Assembly (NCBI GenBank): GCA_950295325.1
Contig: OX485808.1
Span: 806,501 to 870,500 of the forward strand
Direction: 5' to 3'
Origin: Polytrichum commune
Lineage: Eukaryota > Streptophyta > Polytrichopsida > Polytrichales > Polytrichaceae
DNA: 64,000 bases
A program made the translations under genes and the position numbers. Under the pieces are notes generated by a model, which had not been told where the DNA came from, made no database searches, and saw nothing but the letters and a program-made list of their open reading frames with translations. Shown here piece by piece: positions 12,226 through 22,072 of this stretch (positions within the stretch are counted from its first letter, which is position 1; every line of letters starts with the position of its first letter).

Positions 12226-12270
12226 CTAGCTAATCTCTCTCCCTCCAAGCGCCAGGCAAGCAACGGCCAT
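12226..12270 (-). promoter_or_regulatory. Upstream ORF before the LecRK start
   Basis: A 14-codon upstream ORF (MAVACLALGGREIS then TAG) begins at 12270 and ends before the LecRK ATG at 12194, in a different frame. If transcription starts near 12295 it would be in the leader and could reduce translation of the main ORF. Confidence 0.35.
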
Positions 12271-12318
12271 ATGCAAAGTCGACAATAAGTCTGCTACTCA
12301 CAGTTTCGTCACCTCTGG

Positions 12319-12500
12319 TCACTTATAAATCAGTTGACAGCATAGCGCGCCTTCTGAAAGATAATCGCTTCTGCGTGCAGGTACAATACAGCATTCATTA
12401 GCCAGCACCGTTCGACGTACTCCACAATTCTGGAGCTTCATGTTGTCAAGTCGACCTTGCACCTGCTCACTCACCCCTACTAGGTCCCAGCCTCCACAAG
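12319..12500 (-). pseudogene. Decayed duplicate of the LecRK 5' end
   Basis: The minus-strand frame reads DNMKLQNCGVRRTVL, matching DNMGPGNCGVRRVVV at the start of LecRK. At the DNA level AATTGTGGAGTACG and flanks are conserved. The copy loses the signal peptide after about 20 residues and runs into a stop. It lies about 250 bp upstream of the intact start and so overlaps the LecRK promoter region. Confidence 0.6.
12322..12331 (-). promoter_or_regulatory. Putative TATA box of the LecRK gene
   Basis: On the minus strand ATTTATAAGT lies about 130 bp upstream of the LecRK ATG, a normal distance with a short leader. The call rests on motif and position only. Confidence 0.4.
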
Positions 12501-13443
12501 CATAATGGACGTCGGCCACGCTTTCACTCCAAACTCAGAATGCCGAGCGAACATAGTATGCTTCGTAGTGAGGATTACTGTCAGATACCCTTGAGAACTT
12601 GGACACTTGCGGGCGGTTTACACTATGGACCACGAAGTTGGACCATGGAAGACAGCCTTTGTCAATAGTCCGACTTTCATGGTCTGACTTCTTAGAAAAT
12701 TAGTTTTGAAAGCCTTGGGCCCCTCATTAGGTGTAAACCGAACGTGGATAAAGAAGAATGACCATGCATCGAAAAGTGAAAGTGAAGATTTTTTTCATGC
12801 ATGCCCAAAAAGGGCTATTTTTGAACAAAAATCAAAGTTTGACTATTCTCTTATCTTCTCTTGGGCTTCTCTTGGGTTTCACTTGTCTTCACTTCTTGTT
12901 AAATGTGTCGAAGATGTGGCTTGCAAATCTTCTCACAATAATTTTTACAAAAAAAAATGAGCGATTTAATTTGTACATGTTCAATGTAATTTACATGTGA
13001 CATGTACCTTGTGTTGTCACTACACTCGATAGGATATTTAGTGTTTGTTTAAATTTGATGTTGTTAATTACCACCGTACCTTGCTCAACACTAATTTATA
13101 ATTCTTTGATAATTAGTGCTAGAAGATTTGCTAGAAGGTATGCTGGAATTCTCTTTTTATCAGATATTTATTTATTTATTTCATATCCTTACTAACACTA
13201 AATTAAAACATGTAACTTCCACATAATACCAAAGTTGATATTTAGTGTTTGAGTTTACATTTAATGTTACTTACTTTCATAGAATTATTAATATTTAGTG
13301 AATGCACTCATATTAAGTGCATCAAACATTAAATATCCTAATTAGTGCAGTAGAAAACTATGTGAAAAAGAACCGCAATCGTTTACCCATTGCGGTTTTT
13401 TTGACCACCCTAATCTACAGTCGCTAGATGACTACAAATTTTC

Positions 13444-13578
13444 TTTTTTGGTCTACCAACTGAAATGTTTGGAATTTGGGGGCTTGTAATGTACCGTTGG
13501 AAATGTATTTTCAAGACCTTTCCAATGGTATATTACAAGCCCCCAAATTCCAAACATTTCAGTTGGTAGACCAAAAAA
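13444..13578. repeat. Long near-perfect hairpin
   Basis: Two arms of about 60 bp (13444-13505 and 13517-13578) are inverted complements with only a few mismatches, separated by about a dozen bases. Landmarks are GGTCTACCAACTGAAATG on the left and its complement on the right, ending in T and A runs. A transcript in either direction would form a long stem, like a young miRNA precursor or a small MITE. Confidence 0.75.
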
Positions 13579-13997
13579 ACAGATCTGCACTCAAATTCTT
13601 GAGTTCTAGACCCACTGTGACATTGTTTGATGAAACATGTGGGAGCAAGTTTAAGGGGTAGGGCATGGAGGAAATGGTATTTCTCGTGGGCAATGATATG
13701 ATCTAGGCTCATAGAGGGCGGACTTCCTTCTCAAGATTCATTACGTCATATAGATGTTGGAAAATGTTGTTAGCCTTGCCTAGTGGGAAGAGTTGTATAT
13801 AAAACCCCCAAAAATGTTTCATGAAAAGAGTATTAAAATGGCAATTCTTTGCCATGAGCCCTTTCCTTTTCCCACCAGACCGCCTCTCTCGCCTCTCTCA
13901 CCGCAAAACCCGTTGGACCACATCAGTGCATCTATTAGGCCTTAAAGATGTGTATTTTTGGGGACCTCAACCTCCATGATCCCTTTGCCAGTTTCCC

Positions 13998-14010
13998 CCC
14001 CCCCCCCCCT
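13998..14010. repeat. Poly-C tract
   Basis: A run of about 13 cytosines, followed by CTAGTGTAAACCG, which resembles the terminal sequence of the surrounding element family. Confidence 0.7.
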
Positions 14011-14298
14011 AGTGTAAACCGAAGTGGTCCCGGGACGAGTTCAACAGCCAATCAACGCTCCTACATCACCCTGGTACGACTTCTTGGTCCATAGTGTAAA
14101 GCGCCCCTTTTGGAGCCCTTTAACATGTGAGGAGAAACACATTTTGTTGTTGTGACGCGGTGTTGGTGACAAGGAAGGCTTTCCATGGGGATCCGGAAGG
14201 TGAGAAGACTGTTCCATCAAGAACGAATTCCCGACTTAGTCCTTTCCGATTGGTCTCTGGGGTGTATGGAAGTCACCGACCGCGGAAGTAATACACAA

Positions 14299-14317
14299 AA
14301 ACACACACACACACACA
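14299..14317. repeat. AC dinucleotide microsatellite
   Basis: A short run of about nine AC units. Confidence 0.8.
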
Positions 14318-14640
14318 GCAGGGTAACTTCATCCCAGGCACACAGGCTTCGAAATCTAGCTAGCCTAGTCCAATGCCAGGGCTTTTGGGACACGGCCTGA
14401 CTTCCGTGGCAAGTGGCGGGGATGAAGCAGGATAGAAGAAGGAAGGAAGGCATGCATGCGGCCGGCGTGGTTTCTCTATTGCAATCATCTTGCGCCTTCG
14501 ACGAGGATGAGTGAGGTGTGTGCCGCCGCGTTGTGGAAGGAATGTGTGTCCATTGGGGAGGGGATTGGTTCTCTTGGCAAGTTGGGGTCCGAAGAGACTC
14601 GTAGGCGGAATCATGCCGCCCGACGGTGCAGGAAGGAAGG

Positions 14641-15630
14641 GGCGCTTCACACTATGGCCGAAGCTTGAGAGGCCGTCACGGGTAGATCACTCCATTGTCA
14701 AGTTGAACACCACGTGCGACCAAAAAAAATCTTCTTTTGGTAAGTTGCACCACCAAAATGGGTCAAAATTTTATCAAATTTTTTTCATGAGTAGATATAC
14801 ACAGTACCTATGACATAGTTAAAAGTGGTAACTAAATTTGATGATTTGTTTTTTTCATAAAACATACCATTTCTAACTAGAATGACACATAATTGAACTA
14901 AAACAATTACTAAAAAAAATAAAGATGACTAAAAATTTCAAAAAAGTATACAAAAGATACTATCAATGGTTATGTATATGTAGAAAAAATATCACAAATT
15001 TTAAAATTATATATGGCATGTAATATAGGGGTAGCAAACATTGTCCGCACGTGGTGTCAACTTGACAATGACGTGACCTCCCCGTGGAGGCCGTCGATTT
15101 CCACCAATCAAATTGCAAGAAACCCAGAGTTCGGCCTTTCCACCCTTCCCACCTTGGCCAAAGGTCAAAGGCCGTCACAATTTCAAATGATTACTTGTTG
15201 GAGAAGGCGACGGACTCTCGAAGGAAGTTTGGGTCGGACGGGAATGGACACTCAAACTATGGTCGAGAGGCCGTCGGTTTTTTCCCATGAGAAAAATCAA
15301 TCATTGACAAGATCTTGGCCGTTAGACTGGAGGGGTTGTTTTGAGCAAGGAATAAAGTGGGATGCTCCTTTGGGTTTGGACTTTGGGCTTGACCTTTGGA
15401 GGCTCCACACTATGGCTGTCCAAGTTGAGAGGTTGTAGGAGTTCATGCCCAAAGGTTTGGACTTTGGGCTTGGCTTTTGGAGGCTTCACACTATGCCCAG
15501 CCGAAGGCTCTACTTACTATATGTTATTGGCTATTTTGAGCCCATTTCTTTGGATTCTCAACAAAGTTTGGCCACTCAATCCCACGGCCTCTCGACTTGG
15601 ACGGCCATAGTGTGAAGTAGCCCTAAAACA
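14641..15630. mobile_element. Cluster of CACTATGG-terminal repeat elements
   Basis: The left end (14641, GGCGCTTCACACTATGGCCG then AGAGGCCGT) and right end (15627 inverted, GGGCTACTTCACACTATGGC then AGAGGCCGT) are inverted relatives. Inside are further partial copies near 15240 and an 81-bp direct repeat (15372-15414 and 15453-15495, core TTTGGACTTTGGGCTTG), each ending in CACACTATG. The right end is followed by TAA but the left flank does not match, so boundaries are uncertain. The ends resemble those of the PIF-type MITE at 8908. Confidence 0.5.
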
Positions 15631-15639
15631 ACCCTTGCG

Positions 15640-16440
15640 TCGTGAGCATGTGCGTGAAAACGGAAAAGGTTGTTAACGAGCCGCGCTGGATGATGTTGGG
15701 GGGCTTTCAAGATTCTTCTCAAATTTATCCGCCACACAAAAAAACATTCCAAACTCCACTTTCATGTTGATGTTCTTTCTTTCTTTGTCTCTTTCAAATT
15801 TTGCACTTTGGTCAAGTGAGCGTTTTGATGCAGACTCTTTGGTCCTTCTTGTTCTAGTCGACCTTCAGCTAACAAACATGGGAATGTATTTTGTCATTTT
15901 GTGTACATAAATTTTTTTAGAAGAAAAAGAAAAAGAAATTTTGAGCATGTTTTGGTCCAAAAATAGGATACATGGGTCGCTAATGGTTTACTAAGAATTC
16001 TTTTCCCAATTTTTAGTCTTCTATGTACAAAATACATCATCATGTGACCAAAATATAAATATGCACATGTTATACACAAAAGAACTCCGAAGTTGAATTG
16101 CACGCATCTAAAACTCTCTTTCTTGTTGGCCAGATTCAAATCTTGCAATTTTACGATGTAAAACGACTGTGACTTTTGACATTGGTTAGGAGATACTATG
16201 TTTAGAAATGCAATGAAAAGGACAAATCAAATTTCATTAAAAAAAAAGTATGGACATTACAAATAGAGACATATTTTTTATTTTGAAGGGTTTGTAAATG
16301 TAGTGTGAATAAATTCCAAAGTCTAGTTAATTTAGAACTAAAGGTGTAACAGAATCTAGATCTAAGTCCGTGATGCAATTTATGTTGGATAGACATAACC
16401 TAGAAGTCAAAGATGCCATGTTTGCATTGATGGCTGGCAG
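15640..16440. other. Intergenic DNA
   Basis: AT-rich; no gene recognised. The last 8 bp (16433-16440) are the left target duplication of the hAT element that follows. Confidence 0.4.
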
Positions 16441-17549
16441 CAGGCCATAAATTTGACACCCTAGCCAAATTTCCAGGGGACACCCTGTCCCAAATTTTGG
16501 GTGTCCCAAGGACACCCTGCTCCAATTTTTGGGTGTCCTCATAAATTTCTCTTAAAATTTTTTTTTTGTCAAAATAGGTACAATTTTGAAAAATATATAA
16601 TATCATTTCAAAATCAAAATTAAAAATCAAAAAAATTACTACATATCATAACTTGCAATGCAAATCAAACCTACAAGCGGCGGCCTTTCATAGCACACCA
16701 CTTTACCCAACCTTTTCAAAGTCAATGGCCTCTATGGGGATTTTTGCCATTGCAACTCTCATTTGTGCTTCCAAAGTCTCTAATACCAAACTACACCGTA
16801 AAGTAGATTTAATATGATTTTGAGTAGAAAATCCTCTCTCACAAGAAGCTGTACTAGCAGGAATTACAAGAACAGCTTGCCACAACTTTGTCATATGAGG
16901 ATATCTTCCAACATAGTCCAAATTGGAAGAATAAACCATCCAAGCTTGGTGCATTTTAAGACCACCACATGAAATATGAAGTGTATCCAAAAAACCTCGA
17001 AGCTCTGATTTTAAACCACGCTCATCAAAAAGATTCCCTCCATTAGTGCAGAAGTGGTCAATGAAACTCTGAAGCCATAAACGAGCATTTCGATGAAGAA
17101 GTGTCAAGTCTGTTGAAAAACAGACAGGGCTAAATAGCTTAGCTGCATTGAAGAGCTTCAAATCAGGAAATCGTTGTTGCAATGATTCTATCACCTTAAC
17201 CACATAGGCCTGTGCAATCACCTTGCACCCATGGAGGGGTACCATCACCACCAAACTCAATTGCATGAGGCAATGGTGCATAATGCAATATATGTGAATG
17301 CACCACTCCTGTAGAGTCTTGAAAATGGATCTCACCACCTCTAGAAATGTCCAAAAATTGTGCCACAAATTTGGTATCCGCTGATAGGCCCTACAAGTAC
17401 AGGGGACACCCTGAATTTTTTTTGGGTGTAAAAAGGACACCCTTGTAGGATTTTTGGGTGTCCTCGGGGACACCCTGTTTGAGATTTGGGTGTCCTAGGA
17501 CACTCTAGGAAGCAAAATACACCCCCCAGGGTGTCAATTTTATGCCTTG
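16441..17549 (-). mobile_element. hAT transposon, internally deleted
   Basis: A 1,109-bp element flanked by a perfect 8-bp target duplication GCTGGCAG (16433-16440 and 17550-17557), diagnostic of hAT elements. The ends are CAGGCCATAAATTTGACACC on the left and CAAGGCATAAAATTGACACC on the inverted right. Both subterminal regions carry multiple GGACACCC / GGGTGTCC motifs, likely transposase-binding sites. It retains only a C-terminal transposase fragment. Confidence 0.9.
16703..17473 (-). pseudogene. hAT transposase fragment with dimerisation domain
   Basis: The open frame of 256 codons covers the C-terminal part of a hAT transposase. The hAT dimerisation domain is clear in the last 80 residues: HMTKLWQAVLVIPASTASCE, RGFSTQNHIKS and VAMAKIPIEAIDFE. 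The RNase-H catalytic core that should precede it is mostly missing and the first residues translate subterminal repeat sequence. It closely resembles the fragments at 47555-48172 and 53040-53350. Confidence 0.85.
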
Positions 17550-17689
17550 GCTGGCAGTGATCTTTTTGTGTCCAAAAGGGTGGGTAACCAAGTTTTTGTG
17601 TCTTTTGATTTCAACCAACCCATGGAGAAACAGAGAGAGAAAACTATGCAGCCAATTTTTTTTTTACTCAACAAAGGGATCTTCAAGGG

Positions 17690-18650
17690 TTTGGCTGACG
17701 AAGCAATCGTCTGAGGATTCTCTGCGGTGGGTTGCAATTTTTGAGACGTTGGGCACTTTTGATTATTCTCTTGCTATCAAGCTTGCAGTCCATGCCACCT
17801 TGTGGTGAGCATTCATCTCTCAAAACAAAGTTTTCCTTGGTACAGATTTCTAAAAATGTATTTCAAATTTTATTGATTGCGCTATATGCACTATCTCTTG
17901 ACATCTGCTGAAAATAAAATGCCAGTCAAAGAGTTGGAGTTATCAGAGTAATACTAGGGTTTGGGAATGGTTGTGCTATAGGGGAGGCTCCATTCAGTTT
18001 TTGGGCACAAAAAGACACCATGACAATGGTTGCAACTGAAGAGTCAAGACTATGTGGTCAGGATGATTTGCAATGAGTGAACTTGGGCATGGCAGTAATG
18101 TGTGTTTTTAGTGCCCCAAACTGCATCTATGTTATATCACTGGCTGTGTGTTTAGAGCAGATTTCTTTATGTTGATTTTTGACTTCCAATCTTGATCATA
18201 TACCAAGAATTATTGAATGCAAACATCCAATCATGTACATTGGTTTTTCTAGGTGTGGGGAATTGAAACAGTGACAACATATGACTCATCAACACAAGAG
18301 TTTATAATTGGCACTCATTGTGAGTTTGCTCAGAAGTACTAGATCGGAGGTGCAGCATTGGTAATTCTCTTGGAAGTTTTTTCCCCTTTGAATTTGTGAT
18401 GAGTATTCATTTTTTGTTTAAAGCATCAGATGCCTATCATTTCTCAATCTTGGATGATGCAGTGCAATGTATTAGTTTGCTGCTATGACACGTACAATTA
18501 ACTGTTATACATGCAGCATGTTACGCATACAATTGTTTTCTCCCAGCTTTTGATCGATGGAAGAGATGAGGATGTTCATGCTTTTGTTTGTCAAATATGG
18601 GATGAAAATGGATGCGATCGGGTCGTTGATTGGATCCCTGCATATTTCCC
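17690..18650 (+). pseudogene. Acyl-CoA oxidase pseudogene (ACX3-like)
   Basis: Exon-like remnants of a peroxisomal acyl-CoA oxidase (first step of fatty-acid beta-oxidation). Remnant 1 (to 17806) encodes FETLGTFDYSLAIKLAVH, ending at GTGAGC. Remnant 2 (about 18253-18360, after TTTTCTAG) encodes GIETVTTYDSSTQEFIIGT and then AQKY-stop-IGGAA, where family members have AQKYWIGGAA; the tryptophan codon is now TAG. Remnant 3 (18517 on) encodes HVTHTIVFSQLLIDGRDEDV, then HAFVCQIWDENG, and fades into stops. Exons expected between and after these are absent. The order and splice phases are still correct, so it is a decayed genomic copy, not a processed one. Confidence 0.7.
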
Positions 18651-19860
18651 TGCTTAGCTTGGGCAATGCTAATGTAATTTATGCTAATTAGGAATGCTAA
18701 TCCTTTTAGTAACCTTTTAAAGATGGGGATCTTGTGCACCCAACAATTTAGTAAGCAATCAAGACCATAGACATTGAGTGTGGGATTAAAAACGGCGGGC
18801 CATGTTGATTAGAGTGGTCTTCATGACTTGTCATGTATCACCAAGTGTGGTATGATACCCTCCCTAGTTGCCACTCAGTGACTACAAGACAAATAGATGC
18901 ATATGGTCGACGACAATTGATATGGGCCATGCTAACTTTAGTGTTTAGTGTGGTGTTGTAGAGTAGGGACTTGCGTGACTCCCCAAATAGCATGGGTCAT
19001 GAAGATTGGGAAGTTGACTTCAAGGGCAATCTTACCACATCACTACCATCATTGGTATATCCTATCCCTTCACATAGTTGCATATCTTTCTCTATTTCAA
19101 CACAATCATGTGCTTTCATGATTCGTATGGGAATTCGTATCCACCATGTTCTTGGGTCGAAATTATCGTTCTATTTGGGAAAAGTTAAAGGACTCGGAGG
19201 GATAGTGTTGCATGATAATGTTATTGAGTGGCACGTGTAGTCGTAAACTATTTTTAGGAGAAAACTAATTGCTTGAGGAGAATTGTGAATAGACTATAAG
19301 GATGTTATCCACCTCATTACATAGAGGTGGTAGTGTAGTGTGAATCTGTCAACCCAAGCGTGTTGAGTGAATCCTCGCTTAGGTTCAAATGTTATACTCA
19401 TCTAATTGAGTACTAGGATCTAGGTAAATTTAGACAATATAGTTTATACGAAAATAATAATGCATGTGCGGGTATTGTTTCCGTCATACGTTGGTACATG
19501 TACATTACGAAACAAACGAAATTGTTTCCCAACTAACATTGGGGAAAAAAATATCAACATATTATGGAATTCCTAGTTAATGTACATATTTTGAAAAACA
19601 TTTATGTGCTCGAAATACCACTTTAGATGTGTTATTTTCATCAAATAACACTGTGCAAAATTGCGTGTCCATTAATAAATGTAGTCCCAATTAAATCCTC
19701 GTTTTTCCCAGTTTTACTAGAAGAGCGATTGATAAGGCTACATGTATACATTTGCATTGTGTTCAATATTCATGCATCAACATAGATTTACTTGATATCT
19801 AGTTATGGGCAGATTTTGTTCGGATATGTTCCAAGATGAAAGTCTACAATATGATAGAAA
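18651..19860. other. Intergenic DNA
   Basis: AT-rich; no convincing gene or element termini seen. Confidence 0.4.
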
Positions 19861-19863
19861 GAG

Positions 19864-19890
19864 AAAAACTTCGGTCTCCGGAGGAGACCG
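19864..19890 (-). terminator. Hairpin plus T-tract behind the 5S-like gene
   Basis: On the minus strand a 9-bp stem (TCGGTCTCC / GGAGACCGA, loop TCC) is followed by GAAG and five T residues. The T5 run is the first plausible RNA polymerase III stop after the 5S-like gene, about 38-42 bases past its end. The hairpin between gene and T-run is unusual. Confidence 0.5.
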
Positions 19891-19905
19891 ATGTGAATTA
19901 AAGGT

Positions 19906-20023
19906 GGATGCAGCACCGGGACTTCCCGGGAGGTCACCCATCCCAATACTATTCCGGCCCAAAGGCGCTTAACTTCAGAGTTGTGATGGGATCTGGTGTA
20001 GTAGCCTTGGTATGACCGCATCA
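19906..20023 (-). rRNA. 5S rRNA-like gene (diverged, single copy)
   Basis: About 118 bases resemble plant 5S rRNA from GATGCGGTCATACCA at the 5' end to GCATCC at the 3' end. The internal promoter is recognisable: A-box region GAAGTTAAGCGCC and C-box GATGGGTGACCTCC followed by GGGAAGTCC. Roughly one base in five differs from canonical land-plant 5S as I remember it, with changes clustered outside the control region. Genuine 5S genes usually lie in long tandem arrays and have a T-run directly after the gene; this one is alone and lacks it. It may be a 5S pseudogene, a retroposon head, or the 5S-like domain of a Cassandra-type element, although I see no LTR pair. Confidence 0.7.
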
Positions 20024-20633
20024 CTCCACAATATTATATGTCTTAGTAACCACCAATAAACTTTCTCCAGCTCAATTGTTCAAATTTCTAGTATCTCGTG
20101 CAATGTTTGGAGATGTATGCAATTTGTTCATTACATTGGATTCAAACATTGCTTGGAGACAAGTTTGATTTTACAAATGTGGATAAACGATCTATAGTTG
20201 ATGCAATGCCATCTAATTGGGTGATAAATAAAGGTCTTGAGTCCCAAGTCTAGTCTTGAAGGATAATGGAAGTTGATTGACATGATTGATCTTGTGAGAA
20301 GCCAATGACATTCAAGTAGCGAGCGAGTCCCGTCTCACGAGTCGAAGACTAGGGCAAAGTAATTAATCAACACCGTCTATAGTTGAGTTCGCTCTCCGAC
20401 CAACGCATGCATCGCCTATGATCATCTAAAAACAATATGCCAAGATTCGTAATTTACACAAGCCATAGTACACTTATTCCTACATTTGGAGCCAACAACA
20501 GGTCACAACATGAAGGCAACCTCATTATGATGACGAAGTGAGCTCAGGCTATTATGATGTGTTCATGTTGCATGGAAACATCCACCTTTCTACCTACCTA
20601 CATACATGTCCATCTATGTGCTCAGGTTGTTAA

Positions 20634-21224
20634 CCCCTAAAGGACCGGGGGTGTTTTAGCTTAGGTCATGTTTTCTTGATTAGCTCTTGTAGCAAGCTCA
20701 ATTTCTTATTAGTGTGGGGTGATTTTCACGATCGGCACCGTTGAAACTAAAGAAGACTTACATAGCTTGTTTATGAAAAAAAGATCAACAAGATCGCACA
20801 ATTTCTGAGAAATTGCCACCGTTGAGAAGATTGATGGAAATTGTTTGGGCAGGGGGTACTTCGTACTTATGCTGGATTCAGATTGCTTAGAAGTGCTCCA
20901 AAACATCTGAAATTTTTACCACATGTAAAGAACATTATGATCCTCATGTGGAATTTTTTTCGTCAAATTTTGAGGTGTGGAAAAAAAGATATGGGACTCT
21001 GAAGTCTCCAAGCAATGAGATTGGGCCCAAAAACTGAAAACTCAAAGAATTTGCCAAAAATCCAATCCTTCATCATTTTCTGATCGGAAAAGACCATTGG
21101 ATCCATCTCGCAAAAACAACCAAGGTCCTCTCCCCGCAAATTTGGGCTTCTTTGGAACAATCTCATCCAATTTGCACTTTTCTACAATCAAAAGCCCCCT
21201 GGGGGCCTTACGGTCCTTTAGGGG
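20634..21224. mobile_element. piggyBac MITE
   Basis: A 591-bp noncoding element with perfect 14-bp terminal inverted repeats CCCCTAAAGGACCG, flanked on both sides by TTAA (20630-20633 and 21225-21228), the piggyBac target duplication. The first nine terminal bases agree, apart from one purine, with the complete piggyBac element at 38565-44855. It is presumably cross-mobilised by such transposases, but the subterminal sequence differs, so its helper could be another family. Confidence 0.85.
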
Positions 21225-21228
21225 TTAA

Positions 21229-22072
21229 TTCTTATATTTAGTGTACATCACATATGTTATATATATTTTTAAATAAATAAATAAATAAAATAAATTATAA
21301 AGATGTTATGGGGACAAATTTTCCAATCCACTCACGTCACCTGATATATGCATCTTGAATGTTATTTGAATTATGTTTGTATATTAAAAACCTGACAAGG
21401 AAGAAAAGGATAAGGTAGGCTAATTGTCAAACAATCACATGGTATAACAAGAGCAATAAATAGATCTAATGCTTGCACATGTTTTTATTCTTAGTTATGA
21501 CAAAAATCAAACACTCATTTACATAGGGCCTTTATAATTAATGGATCCATCCAAAGAACCATCACAACTACTGTAGTTCTTTCAAGTTATGTAGTAACTC
21601 AATTTTAAACATAACATTATTAAGCAATGTGCGTTTGTTATGTGGGCCCTGAGAGTATAACCATGGGCATCCACAAAGCCTGTGCAAGGAGACTTAAATT
21701 TAGACTGAGCTCCTAGCATCCCATGGTTATATTCTCGAGGCCCACAAAATAAATGCACAATGGTTAATAATGTTATGAAGAGCCACCAGAATCCAAACCT
21801 ATTTTTTAAACGAAGAAAAAACCATATTATGATTTAAAAACGAAAATGAAAAGTGAATTTTAGGATGAATGTGTCCATAGTTGGAACACATTAGTTCTCT
21901 TCTTCACCTATAACTTATAAATAGCCGACCACACTGGTTGTGTACCGTGGATGGGAATGACGGACGATGACGGGGTGTGACGGGCACTGACGGGGAGAGA
22001 GCCTTGGCTTGCCAAAAACATCTTCTCTCAGAAAATTAGGGCTTTGCTTTCAAGGGAATTGTAACGATAGCG
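21229..22072. other. Intergenic DNA and leader of the DNL gene
   Basis: AT-rich up to about 21900. An inverted pair near 21650 and 21720 (TATAACCATGGG and CCCATGGTTATA) forms a possible fold-back. The last 120 bp are GC-richer with GACGG repeats and probably contain the promoter and leader of the following gene. Confidence 0.4.

Larger units (their letters stand above)
12611..14106. mobile_element. Putative DNA transposon with 34-bp terminal inverted repeats
   Basis: The left end begins GGGCGGTTTACACTATGGAC; the right end, read inverted, begins GGGCGCTTTACACTATGGAC. About 30 of 34 terminal bases agree. The roughly 1.5-kb interior is noncoding. I could not find a matching target duplication, so the two ends may belong to different copies of the same family. 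Similar CACTATGG ends occur at 14641, 15400, 15480 and 15627. Confidence 0.5.

Noticed and set aside
12195-12263. Longer LecRK N-terminus starting at 12263
   Set aside because: The codon at 12263 is TTG, and the ATG at 12194 leads directly into a good signal peptide.
19340-20500. Cassandra-type TRIM retrotransposon around the 5S-like sequence
   Set aside because: No second 5S-bearing LTR, TG...CA ends or primer-binding site was found within the surrounding kilobase, so only the 5S-like gene is called.
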